A stretch of 64,000 nt of DNA, taken from positions 88,546,520 through 88,610,519 of the forward strand of contig NC_058339.1 in the NCBI RefSeq assembly GCF_905475395.1, written 5' to 3'. Below are positions 10,958 to 21,745 of this stretch, piece after piece; the first letter of the stretch is position 1, and the number at the start of each line of letters is the position of its first letter. The position numbers were made by a program, and so were the translations under genes. Below the pieces are notes generated by a model. That model was not told the origin of the DNA. It saw only the letters and a list, made by a program, of their open reading frames with translations, and searched no databases. This stretch comes from Chrysoperla carnea (lineage: Eukaryota; Arthropoda; Insecta; Neuroptera; Chrysopidae).

Positions 10958-12004
10958 GTTTTTGTTTATTTTTATTTTGTCTAGCATACATGCTTCTTAT
11001 TAAAATATAATAAATATAAATAATTTCCTTTCCTTTTTCCTCAAAATTCAAGCAATCTCTTATTTAATAATAGGTTTCGATGTTTAAAAACAAACTAATT
11101 TTGAAATTATTTTCCGCCTCTATTCTAAATATCAATTAAATTCTAAACTAAAGAATTACTTTTTTTCCTCAACCAAATATTTCCTGAAATTAATTGATTG
11201 TGTTTGATTAAAAATTATGCAAAATTTATGGATAAATGTGTATGTGCCAATCAATTATTCAAGGTCAACGTACTAAAGAACTTATTAGTTTTTTATTAAA
11301 ACTTGAATTATACATTTTTTTATAGGCATTAATTTGCATAAGTATCTTAATTAATTTTTGGGTAAGTCTGGAATCGTTATTATCAAAATGATTTTCACCA
11401 AGTCAACATTAGTTTGAGAAAGTGATTTGTTTTGGATTGAAATATTTCTTGCCAAAAATTGTGTTGTGTATAAATTTTTATTTAAACAGGTAAATAATAT
11501 TTACCAATTATTGTGAAAAAGTCTTCTCTATTGTCTGTAATATGTTAAGGTTGATCGGATAGTACCCAGCAACACAAAATTTAATCTGCAAATTAATTAT
11601 TTAAATTGAGAATCGAATTTATGAATTTATTTAATTACTAAAAATTATAAATAATCGCTTTTTGACTCTGGCATTCTAGAGGGGAGAAAATTTGTGAATT
11701 TTTTTTACTTTTATGCCTTTTAAATTTTAACGTAATCTACGAGATTTAAATTATAAAAGTAGAAGTTTTTTACTTTTTATCGAAAATGTACAACATAAAA
11801 TGTACTAACTTATTGTACATTTTCGATAATGTTGAAACCGTAAAATTCTTCAAACTAGTCCAATTTTAGCTTATTACAAAAACTTTTATCATATGAGTGT
11901 AAAAAAATTGTTGAATTGTTTGAACCGGACATTTTGGAGAGCAATTCTGTAAAACCAGAAAGCATAATTTTTTTCATCCATGGAATGATTCGATAAAATT
12001 TTAG
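10958..12004 (+). other. Upstream region of the acyltransferase gene
   Basis: The 5' end of the acyltransferase transcript should lie here or further upstream. A frame open from about 11,871 (after a CCAATTTTAG acceptor-like site) to 11,998 reads plausibly (for example LFEPDILESNS). However, joining it through the only nearby GT gives the wrong phase for the exon at 12,005, so I do not include it. Confidence 0.3.
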
Positions 12005-15000
12005 GTGCTGTTACCGAAGACATTGAAAAAATGGGGGAAGTTCTTAAGGATATGTCATTACAAAAAACTCGTAATCGATTGGAAGTAAGTTTATTTTGGA
12101 ACTTTTAAATGGTATGAATCTAATATATTGTTAATAAAAATTGTTAAAATGCCCAATCAAAAATTTGCCAATTTTCGCAAACAGGCATTATTTACAGCGC
12201 TATGCCGTAATGAATATTTCAATTTTCACTTACAGGATTTACAGAATGAAACATTACAAAACATTAACGATCAGTTAACGATTTTTGTGGAAGAAATGAT
12301 GAAAGATGTCGAAAAATGTGAAGTCTCACATGAATTTAATCAATTGTTTAAAAACAAAAATAAGTATGTTAGAGCTTCGATGAGTCTTTATGAAATCAAT
12401 TAATAAAATAAAATTATTTTTAGCACTGAAACCTTCGATGGAAAATTACGTGATAAAAAATTTACACATCGAAATTCACTTTTAACCGATTTATTCGCTA
12501 TAAAACATATAAGTACTATTTATAATATATTTATTGTGATTATCTTATTTTTATTTTTACATTCTGCTATCAGCGATTACTTTGAAACTGGAAGGTAAGT
12601 AATTGTACTAAATTAAGAAGTCAGAAAGTTCCCTGTTTCCTAAATTTTTTGAATTTCTAATAGCAATAAATAAAAAAACGATTGAATACATTTTAAATAA
12701 ATAATTTTTAAACCAACCAGATAATTCAATTTATACGAGAATTTTCGTTAAGGGAAAAGTTCCACAGCCAAAATATTTTTTTTTCATGACAGTATATTAA
12801 GTACCCAATTGGAGCCCTACCAAAGTTTCTATTTCCCAAAAATCATTGAACATGCCATCAATTAAAATAATTTTTTTTCAGTATAAGTTTTGGAATTTCC
12901 ACAATACGAATTTCATTTCAAGGATTTATTCCGCTTGGTGGATTATGGATTTGTATGTTTGTTGCAACACTGTTTCTGTACAGTATTCTCAATATTTGGG
13001 CTCATGTTCATATCCAATTAAGACCAAATTGTAAGATTAATAATTTTCAAAATACACTAGCACAGTGATCAAAAAATTGTATGAACAGAGTCGAATGTCG
13101 AAAACCATCCTTGAAAACACTGAATGTTTTAGAGGTGTTCCAGCATGAATTCATTCTAAATCCTAAATTCTTAGCTAAAATATGAAATAAGAAGTTGCGA
13201 TAGTAGCTCAGTTGGTTGACTAGGGTAGCGGGTTTGATTCCCGCCGTCGCATGAAGAACATATGCATGAAGAACGTGCACTCAGCCTCTGAAAATAATTG
13301 AGAAGCTGATAAATGAAATATCAGCGGAAAAGGTGGTAAAACACATATATGGTATCACAATGGGCTCTATTAGCCTAAGTGTGTCCTTCGTGGACAGCCA
13401 ATATAACTTAACCTAGCTAAAATAGACCTGGAAAAAACAAACACGAAAAAATAGATCGGAAATATAAAGCCCACATAAGGTTTTTAGCGAAATTTCCATC
13501 CTCTCAGATAGTCAAGCAGTAGTACAATTCAAAAGCTAATGAAATCAGTGTTTTGAGTGAGTGCTAAAGCGAATCAGTGTTTTGAGTAAAAATGAAATAA
13601 CAACAATCGACTCTTTGATATAAATTCTTTGATCTCTCTATTTGACCTAAATTTCGAAATTTTACTAGAAAAATTAAAATTTGTTTTTCAGCACTAAATA
13701 TTTATATTTGGGATCGGTTATCAATATTTATGTACATTTTATACCAACTAAGTTTTTTGTTTGGGTTTGCATTTTTGGCTCAGCTTAATTATTACACATT
13801 TGGGACCGGTATTACATTCTTCTGTGAGCAAATCCGGTTTATGATGAAATGCCATGCGTTTGTACGTAGTAACATATCAAGTGTGTTAAACTATAACGAT
13901 ATGCTCAAACTACAATCTGGAACACATATTTTACCAAAATTTTCTAAATATTTATTCTTTTTATTTGCTCCAACGTTGGTTTATCAGGAAAACTATCCAA
14001 GGTAAAAAAAACTCGAAATATTTTCGAAGGATCATTATCAAAATATTATATAAATTCTGTTTCTAGGACAAAGGAAATACGTTGGAGATTTCTTTTATGG
14101 AATGTTCTAGAATTAATAGTGATTTTATTTGTGTGTAGTCATGTCTTCGAACGACATGTCCTGGACGTTTACGAGGATTATGGTGTGATCCATTATGATC
14201 TCAAAATATTGCTGTATAAAATTATCAGTTTATCTGGTCCAGCGTTATTCATATACTTAGCACTGTTTTACTTATTTCTGCATTCATGGCATAATGCTTG
14301 GGCCGAAGGTTTACGATTCGCTGATCGATTATTTTATAAGGTGAGCTTTAACTTCAGATAGTATGAGCACCACGGCCATTTTAGATTTAGCGTTGAAATT
14401 ATTTGTACCTTATTTTCAACTTGTATGAAAACATATCATCCATCTGCCATTTTACCATAAAACCAATGTTAAATAAGCCTACTTTTGAAGTCATTTATTT
14501 ATTTAAATAATCGAGCAACCCCCCTATAATTTTCAGAATTGATTTAGACTTAGTCCAACTAAATTTTTTTATAAATCAAGCTTTTTATTTAAAACTGCCC
14601 TGGTGCTCGTACATCCTCAAAGCCAGTACACTCTAAGAAATACATGGCGTTTACTATTTATTACAATGCTGGTACGGTATAGAGACAGATACATATAGCA
14701 TAAGTAGTCTATGTTAGCATAAGTAATATTACAGAATTGAATATTGCAATCCACCAGAGGTATAGGTATGGCGCCCGTACTGTATTGAAAATGGCGCAAA
14801 TACTTGCAAACAATTGAAACAATTTATTGCAAATTTTATTAGATGATAGCGCTGCAACCGATTCAGTTGTGTCCAACGAATAGGTGCTTTAATATTATTT
14901 CTTGTTACACACAGAAAAAGAGTCAAACATTATAACGCAGCCACATCTATTATACAGATTAAAACTTTCCAAAAATAACCAATTTTTCTAGAGCAGACTA

Positions 15001-15469
15001 AACATTATTTTTAAATAATTTTATTGAACAGGATTGGTGGAATGTCTCAAATTACAGTGAATATTTCCGTAAATGGAATATAATTGTCCATGATTGGTTG
15101 TACATTTACATCTATAAAGATTTGTATGAACATTTTGGTTGCGACAACATATTATTCCCATATTTAAGTGTTTTTATAATTTCCTCTGTATTCCATGAAT
15201 ATATTCTTGGAATGGCAATTCAAGTATTTTATCCAGTATTGCTAATCTTTTTTACTGCATTTGGTTGTTTTGCTGTAGTTTTATCGAAACAATTAGAAAA
15301 AATTAGTAAAAATGCTGGTAACATACTTTTATGGATGGGATTCAGTTTTGGTACTAGTTTAATATTTGCATTATATGCATTAGAACTTTATGCTCGGCAA
15401 AATTGTGATTGTCAGAATGAATCCATTTATGGATTTTTTATTCCACGTTCTTGGTTTTGTAATAAATAA
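12005..15469 (+). CDS. SOAT: Sterol O-acyltransferase (ACAT/SOAT), MBOAT family, seven exons
   Basis: This enzyme joins a long-chain fatty acyl group from acyl-CoA to sterol in the ER membrane, making steryl esters for storage. Exons: 12005-12084, 12236-12363, 12424-12594, 12882-13030, 13692-14001, 14067-14340 and 15032-15469. All junctions are GT-AG and the reading phase agrees throughout. Starting at the ATG at 12031 the product is 507 aa, against about 550 for human SOAT1. Family signatures are clear: LFAPTLVYQENYPR before the exon 5/6 junction, FYKDWWN at residues 360-366 split exactly at the exon 6/7 junction, HDWLY at 382-386, and SSVFHEY with the presumed catalytic His417. The C-terminus ends in YARQNC and PRSW motifs like those of vertebrate SOAT. 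Several hydrophobic segments fit a multi-pass protein. Exon 1 opens with a split codon after an acceptor-like TTTTAG, so an upstream exon may exist and the true start may differ. DGAT1 is the alternative, but FYxDWWN and the C-terminal motifs favour SOAT. Confidence 0.93.
13190..13424 (+). mobile_element. tRNA-derived SINE (family 2) in an acyltransferase intron
   Basis: The head is tRNA-like: GCGATAGTAGCTCAGTTGG, then GGGTTTGATTCCCGCC, with GCGA at the start able to pair with TCGC at its end. The body ends near ATATAACTTAACC. TAGCTAAAATA occurs just downstream and again shortly upstream (about 13,172), suggesting a target-site duplication. It lies in the 13,031-13,691 intron in the sense orientation. 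The anticodon arm is missing, so it is not a working tRNA. Confidence 0.7.
14358..14620. mobile_element. TTAA-family MITE, deleted copy, in the last acyltransferase intron
   Basis: Both ends are recognisable (GTATGAGCACCACGGCCATT and CTGCCCTGGTGCTCGTACAT). About half of the interior found in the 59,913 copy is missing. It sits in the intron at 14,341-15,031. Confidence 0.6.
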
Positions 15470-17220
15470 ATTTTATTTACAAAAGAAAGTCCGCATTGTA
15501 CTTTATGTATCTTTTCTTTCTGACTAATCTTGACAAGTTGAATCTTTTATTTGTAAAAGGTGGATTTTGAGGATGTTTTTTTCTCAAAAAGCCACTGAAT
15601 CGGTGAACAATTTCGTGATTAATGATGTTTGAGAGTAAAAATATTAGAGCAGAAAAGTAATCTAAATAATTAAATTCATTTAAACTAATTTCACCATATT
15701 TCTATCACAAGTTTTTTGTAAATTTACTGATTACGATTATATTAAACTAACGAAAGTACACGAACAGACTTTCGAAAGAAACTTTCGAAGTTATTATTTT
15801 TTGCTTACACCTTTACTCTCGTGATGAGAGAAACTCTCACAATTTCTGAAGAACTTAGGTAGAAAAAAGTTTATTTAAAAAAACTATAGATAGGTCGAAC
15901 AAATCTGAAAAATTCATAATTCGAAAATAGATATTTTATATGAAGAGTTTCAACCACATGCGCCATTTAAAAAATAAAAGGGTTAAAGTGGTCTTTCTAG
16001 TGATTTTGATCCTACATCAGATTAATAATTTTGGCCTGAATGGTCTGAATTATATTATTTATTCTATATTAGAGTTATTTTAGAAAATAGTTTTTCTTGT
16101 TACAATGCATTAATAAAATATTTTGAAAAATTTTTCATAATTTTTTTTGTAATCCTTAAAATTTTCTTATTTTCAAAATTATAGGTATAATAATATTTGT
16201 AGTATTCTGGTAGAATACACAGTTGCAATGGACTAACATAGCTTTGTATTTTATATTTGACGGACAATGAACAACGGTCATGTTTTTATATAAAACGGAT
16301 AAAAACACACAATTTCAGGGGGGAATTTGATTAATTTGTGAATATTGAAAAAAGGATTTATCGAAAAAAACTGATGAATTTTCAAAATAAATCTGTCAAA
16401 ATAAAGTTGAAAGAGAAAAGGTACGCATTTGTCCGAAATTCTTAGAGGGATCAACATGAACTTGAATGAGAAACATATCGATCGATTGATAAGCAAACAA
16501 GTTTAACCGAGTTTTTGCTATTTTCTTAAGAGCTCTTAATTTGTTAACAAAACATGAAAAAACCGTAAACAAGATGACAAAAAGTGAAATTAAAATTAAA
16601 ATTCGCCAAGAAATACGCATTTTAAAGACAAGTATCAAACAGAGATATCCGATAAGAACAAGAACGTCAGTGTGTCTATCAACCATTTGCTATAGCTACA
16701 TATGGCACACCATAGCTACTCCATGTTAAATTCTGTTTTGCTAGAATGAGATAAAAGCAAAACTTTGATGGCTTTTATCTTAATTGGTTTTATAGTTATT
16801 CGAAAAAATAAAAAAAATTCTCGGCTGTTTGTTACACGAATAAGTTTGTCAAATAAATTGCAAATTAAATCGTTTTCAAACATATCTCTAGTTAAAAAAT
16901 GAAACGAAATGCCTCCCTTAAGATGAGTAGGAGATTGAATAGCACAATATTTTATAAGTATAATAAATCTGTTTATTAAAATATATAGAAGAAGGTAAGT
17001 TAAGTTAAGTTTACTTAAATTTATTTACTACTTAAGTCAAACGATACGATACAAATGTAATGTTACTGAGTTACTTTACTTACTTTACGTATTACGTTAT
17101 ATGTTACAATAAGAAATTATGAGACATTGAATGAAAGGTTTATGAGTTTACATCTCAAATGTAAATTAAGACTATTACAAAGAGTATCCACTGCCTTTTA
17201 TTTTATTGTATTCTAGGATT
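15470..17220. other. 3' flank of the acyltransferase and AT-rich intergenic DNA
   Basis: AATAAA occurs twice across the stop codon (15,461-15,470) and could act in 3' end formation. Nothing else is supported; overlapping short frames around 16,278-16,729 are on both strands and look random. Confidence 0.4.
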
Positions 17221-17224
17221 CCGT

Positions 17225-17295
17225 ACCTTAAAAACCCATACCGCGGACGAAATTGGTTACGCCTAAACCAACTGAGCTAATAGGGTGACACAATT
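17225..17295 (-). mobile_element. tRNA-like SINE head, minus strand, partial
   Basis: On the reverse strand TATTAGCTCAGTTGGTTTAG resembles a tRNA A box and is followed by CGTCCGCGGTATGGG. The B box is not complete, so this is a degenerate copy. Confidence 0.4.
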
Positions 17296-17329
17296 TCGTA
17301 TAGCCTCTAAATTTATCAGTGTTTATCTA

Positions 17330-17480
17330 TTATATCATGCATGTATTATATATAAAAAACTTCCTCATGAAAAAAAACCGCATAAAAATCCATTGCATAG
17401 TTTTAAAGATCTAAGCATATATAGGGACGTAGGAACAGACAGCGTTAAGTGACTTAGGTTTATAATATATATGATAACGA
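17330..17480 (+). mobile_element. LINE 3'-end-like fragment
   Basis: CCGCATAAAAATCCATTGC, AGTTTTAAAGATCTAAGC and a degenerate GACGTAGGAACAGACAGC resemble the 3' untranslated tails of insect RTE-type retroelements, which are known from general experience to carry such motifs. CATGCATGTATTATA at its start recurs near 54,184. No reverse-transcriptase reading frame is present. Confidence 0.4.
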
Positions 17481-18503
17481 CATCAGTTATTTAGAAAACA
17501 GAAAGCGTTATCAAGTTTCAAGACAGTGTTTGTAAGAATTCAGGCAATATTTTTTTTGAAATTTAAAATTTGTAGGTATATTAAATTGTACTAAAAATCA
17601 TCTTTCCCGAATCTTCTGGCTGTCTGTTGTGAAAATTTTAGTATTTAGTAGTAGATACAAGATAACTATAGCTTACTTTCCCTCCTGCATTTTAGTTTTC
17701 GAAAATATAAATGTTTCCATTGGCTCATAAAATTTCGGTATACTTTTCCTTTGCTTTCCTCCAGCTTTAAATTTTACTACAGATCCCTCATTATTCGCAA
17801 AATGACCAGACTCAATCATGATCGGTTTTATCATTATTTAAATTATTGCAACTATTACAGTTTTATTTGTATTATGAATTGTCTTATTTTTTGGACTTTT
17901 TTCATTTTTGATGCAGAATTCACAAAAAAAAGTTTGTCTGAGATTTAAGAATTTTCTAAATTAAAGTAGTGGAAATTTGATTAAAAAGTTTAGTTATTAT
18001 CATTTTCTTCTTTAAAAAAATATTAGAAGAAATATCGGTCAAATAGTCAATAAGTAAATCTTCATAGTCGTATAAGTCATAAACGGTTAGTGATACAAAA
18101 AAAAGGTAGGTAACATAATTATCTACAATAAAGATTACCATTTTTGGTCTAAAGTGCAAGGTAATGGAGATATAACCTAAAACGGTTTTCTTTAAAATGG
18201 AGACACTTTCCCCGCCTATTTTTGTAAGGATTTTGTGCATTTACTTTCAGTACGTGATACTGAACTTATTAATTTGAAGTAATAAGATGATATTAAAACT
18301 CTTAAAGTTTGAATATAAGCATTACCTACATCGGTAATCAGTTATTTAATATCAAAAAAAGAAAATTGTAAAATATAAAAACTGAATTCACATATAACTT
18401 TTTTCGCGACCCAAAAATAAATTATGCTACATGTAATTATTATTACCATAAATTATAAATATGCATAGCATGAAAAATAATTTGTTTTTGTTAAAAATAT
18501 AAA

Positions 18504-18510
<7 letters not shown>
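17481..18510. other. AT-rich intergenic DNA, no feature recognised
   Basis: The frame on the minus strand at 17,956-18,240 lacks a domain, splice context or codon pattern that would support it. Confidence 0.4.

Positions 18511-18538
<28 letters not shown>
18511..18538. repeat. (AT)n microsatellite
   Basis: A run of TA dinucleotides begins a broader AT-repeat region to about 18,930. That region includes a short ATATCC tandem near 18,790-18,812 and a second (AT)n near 18,911-18,930. Confidence 0.85.
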
Positions 18539-18543
<5 letters not shown>

Positions 18544-19369
18544 TACCCCCCCATAAAATCCCTTAAGAGACCAGCAGAATGTTTGTTACTCATACATTTT
18601 TTTTTGTTCATATATATATTTATTATATATAATATACACCTATATATTATTATATATTGTACGTCCGAATACTATTAGCTATAGATATTTTGGTTTTTGT
18701 TTCATATATATACCCATGATGATAGAGTCCAGAGTCCATCCAGAATAGTACGAGTGGTAGGAGTGTTGGATGGATATGGGGTGGTAAATTGTATATCCAT
18801 ATCCATATCCATATAAATATGACGTATAAAAATATATAAAAATTAATGTTGCTTCTATTCCCTAGATCGGTTTATACATTTTAACATGCATATTTTTCAT
18901 ATATTTTAATATGTATATATATATATATATTTGGTTCCGTTAAATATAAATTTTAAAAAATAAAATTATTTTTTTTTGTATTATATTTTTTTTTTCATAC
19001 ATAATTTACTGAAATTGATAAATATACCCAAAAAAAAAATGGCTACAAATGATTCTACAAGAGTTAATAATAGTACAAAACAGAGAATTTTCATCGAAAA
19101 AACAGTATAGTTTGATGACGGTAAAATTACAGTGATCCCAGTATCATTTTTCTTAAAGATTTTGACATGTGGAGGGGAAAAAACGTAATCGGGGATAATT
19201 CTGATATCAAATTGGCCATGTGACCCATAAAAATGTAAAACTGGACTTGATACCATGACAAAATTTGAAAGTGAAATTAAAATCGATTCAAAAACGAAGA
19301 AATTATAAGCAATCAAAGATTGCATTCAAATGTTGACCATCTCCTTTTAGCAAAACAAAATTTTATATG
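18539..19369. other. AT-repeat-rich intergenic DNA
   Basis: It contains simple AT repeats and one slightly GC-richer patch at 18,711-18,790 of unknown origin. The minus-strand frame at 18,981-19,325 is hydrophobic but resembles no family I know and has no acceptor or donor consistent with an exon. Confidence 0.35.
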
Positions 19370-19594
19370 CAGGTACTGTCACTTGTGGATATCTTCCTCT
19401 TTATTTAATTAAGAATTTTATATACGTTCATATCTTGCATACTAGTGAAGATTTTAAAAAAACAACTTCACATTTCTATTCATGACGTGAGAATTCGTCA
19501 TCTGAAATGATTAAAAAAATTTTGTCCGATCCCCTATTTTTCCATGCCACACTCATCCAAGTTATTACAATTTTCCCAGATGATTGTCTACTTC
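19370..19594 (-). repeat. Dispersed repeat family R, copy interrupted by hAT
   Basis: The reverse strand shows the family R order (GATCGGACAAAAT, GAATTCTCACG, GCAAGATATGAACGT). The hAT element at 19,595 lies just beyond this similarity and the flank resumes at 20,561, so the transposon landed in or beside an older repeat. Confidence 0.6.
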
Positions 19595-20560
19595 CAGTGA
19601 TGGATTTAGGCCTAGGCCCGTGAGGCCCGGGCCTAGGGCGGCAGAATTTGAAGGGCGGCAAAATTTATGAAATGCCAAAATTTTAGAGTCACAAAAAAGT
19701 AAAGACAATCAATTATAAAAATTGGTTCAGAATAGTTTTTATAAAAAATTTTCGATAGAAAATATTATAATCCAATTTATGAATCTACTTCTCAATCTGT
19801 GGGGGTAAGATGTTAATTTTTTAATCGATCAATGATATTCTTTATCGAGTAATGTTCTTTACTTTTTAATGTTCTTTACTAAGTAATGTTTTGATAATTT
19901 ATCTGAAATAGACACGAATGAATTAAAAAATCTTGCCAATAAACTAATCAGTAAGTATCCTGATGATTTGGAAGAGACGTTAGGCAATGAATGCATTCAT
20001 TTACATTGTCAACTCAAAGATTCCTTGGCAAATATGGAAGATGTACGCTCTGCACAAAAAATATGCAATGTATTGCATTCACGGAATTTTCCAGATGTTT
20101 ATCCGAATGTGGACATTGCTCTCCGTATTTTTTTGAGTATTCCGGCTACAAATTGTTCAGGAGAAAGATCTTTTTCTACTCTTAAAAGGGTAAAAACCTA
20201 TTTACGCGCAAGCATGGGCCAAGATAGACTCAATGCACTTGCATTACTGTCTATTGAAGCCCAACTAGTCCAAGAAATTAATTACGACGACATAATTGAC
20301 GTTTTTGCACGGACCAAAGCCAGGAAAAAGAAATTTTCAAATTGATTAATATTAAAAGAAATATGAATTATTTATCTGTCTAAAGTTTATTTATATATTT
20401 ATCTGTCTTGTTTATCAGTAATATTTAAAAAATTATATTTCAATAAAGTAAGTTACTTTAAAATAAAAAAACTGGATCAAAATTAATGAAATTCATTCTA
20501 TCAAAAAGGGCGGCGCATCGAACGGGGCCTAGGGCGGCAGCAGGCCTAAATCCGTCACTG
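19595..20560 (+). mobile_element. hAT DNA transposon, internally deleted, with 8-bp target-site duplication
   Basis: The termini are imperfect TIRs: CAGTGATGGATTTAGGCCT at the left and, reverse-complemented, CAGTGACGGATTTAGGCCT at the right, one mismatch in 19. TCTACTTC directly precedes (19,587-19,594) and follows (20,561-20,568) the element, an exact 8-bp duplication typical of hAT insertions. Sub-terminal GGCCTAGGGCGGCAG blocks are also repeated inverted. At 966 bp it is far shorter than an autonomous hAT element (several kb) and has lost the DDE catalytic region, keeping only the C-terminal transposase end. Confidence 0.94.
19889..20345 (+). pseudogene. hAT transposase remnant: C-terminal dimerisation domain
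   Basis: The frame stays open for about 150 codons and ends at 20,345. ALRIFLSIPATNCSGERSFS, then LKRVKTYLRASM, then RLNALALLSIE is the hAT-family C-terminal dimerisation domain in the ZMYM1-like form. No catalytic triad region, BED finger or convincing initiator Met lies upstream within the element. An intact frame may reflect recent deletion and transposition rather than function. It may also start at a later ATG; I give the open frame. Confidence 0.85.
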
Positions 20561-20568
20561 TCTACTTC

Positions 20569-21640
20569 TTATTTCATGAAGATTTAATCTTTTTTGTGTA
20601 AGAACCTAAAAACGAAAATTATTTTTCCCATTCTTCCAAAATTGGTTAATATTAATTTTTATAAATATTAACGAGTAAAAAATAATTTTAAAAAAAATTT
20701 GAACAGATTTTCTTTATTTTCTCACAATTATATTATGTAAAAGTTACTTAAAATATTATATTTTGATCAAAATCTGGTAGAAATTAAAATAAATGACGTA
20801 ATTACTCTTATCCCCATATTTAAATATCGCCGTTGGGTCGATTATCCAATCTAGGAGCGTATAATTGTAAAAAAAGCAAAACATATAGTGAGTCAAATAT
20901 TGGATTCTTTCCAGTATTTGACCAAAACATTTGACATTTTGAAGAATTCCTTCCATTCTCTAATAACGCAATAATATGTGTTGCCAAAACTCGCTCAAAT
21001 GAAAATATCTTTGGAATATTCTATAAACAGACCATTAAAAAAATAAATTCCTCTTTCAATTTTACGATTTTGGAGCTATTGTCTTTTAAAAAGCTACAAA
21101 GTATTCTCAAATGCTTCAATGAATAGCTTTTTAATTCTGAACCTTTCAATAGTCTTCACCATAAGTATTATCCCAAGAATTGGACGAATTGAATTGAAGG
21201 AAAGTTCGAAAATATTCGCAAAATATAGGAAATGAGTTTATGTACCTAAACGAGCTTTGTGGAAATTATGAGAAAAAATTGAGTCACTTTTCTGAATCAT
21301 TTAAAATGGTTTATTATTATAATATTATAATACTGGTGAAAAAAGGAAAAAAAAAATTGTTAATTTTGTGTTTTTTCGCAAGAAAAAGTTATTAAAATCC
21401 AATAATTCTTAGAAATCATTCAACACTTTTGCACCATAATTTTTATTTCATAAAATAAATAAAAAATTATTTTAAAATAACGTTAAAAAAGTACATAGAT
21501 AATATCAACAACGATCAAAAGTTTAATTATTTTGTACTTTTTAGTTCATAAATGAAAAACAAAAAAAATTCCAATTTTCACTCTCCCGGAATCTATTTTA
21601 AACAGTTTATAAAAAGAATACGAGGAAGTTGTGTGATCTT
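20569..21640. other. AT-rich intergenic DNA, no feature recognised
   Basis: Beyond the hAT right flank nothing coding or clearly repetitive is supported. Confidence 0.35.
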
Positions 21641-21659
21641 TTTAATTCTCTCTGACACC

Positions 21660-21745
21660 AATAATGAAAAATAGTACCCAGGCAAGGTTCGAACTCACAA
21701 CCTTTGGAACACCAAACCAGTGTTCTAACCAACTGTCCTATCAGT
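21660..21745 (-). mobile_element. tRNA-like SINE head, minus strand
   Basis: The reverse strand has GATAGGACAGTTGGTTAGAA (A-box-like), then GTGAGTTCGAACCTTGCC (B-box-like with a closable T stem). The acceptor stem does not close and no SINE body is obvious, so it is a degenerate tRNA relic or truncated SINE. Confidence 0.45.

Noticed and set aside
13190-13256. tRNA-like fold
   Set aside because: The D-arm and T-arm parts are present but the anticodon arm is missing; it continues into a SINE body.
18981-19325. Hydrophobic 114-codon minus-strand frame
   Set aside because: It looks membrane-like only because TTT and ATT codons dominate; no family features and no splice context.
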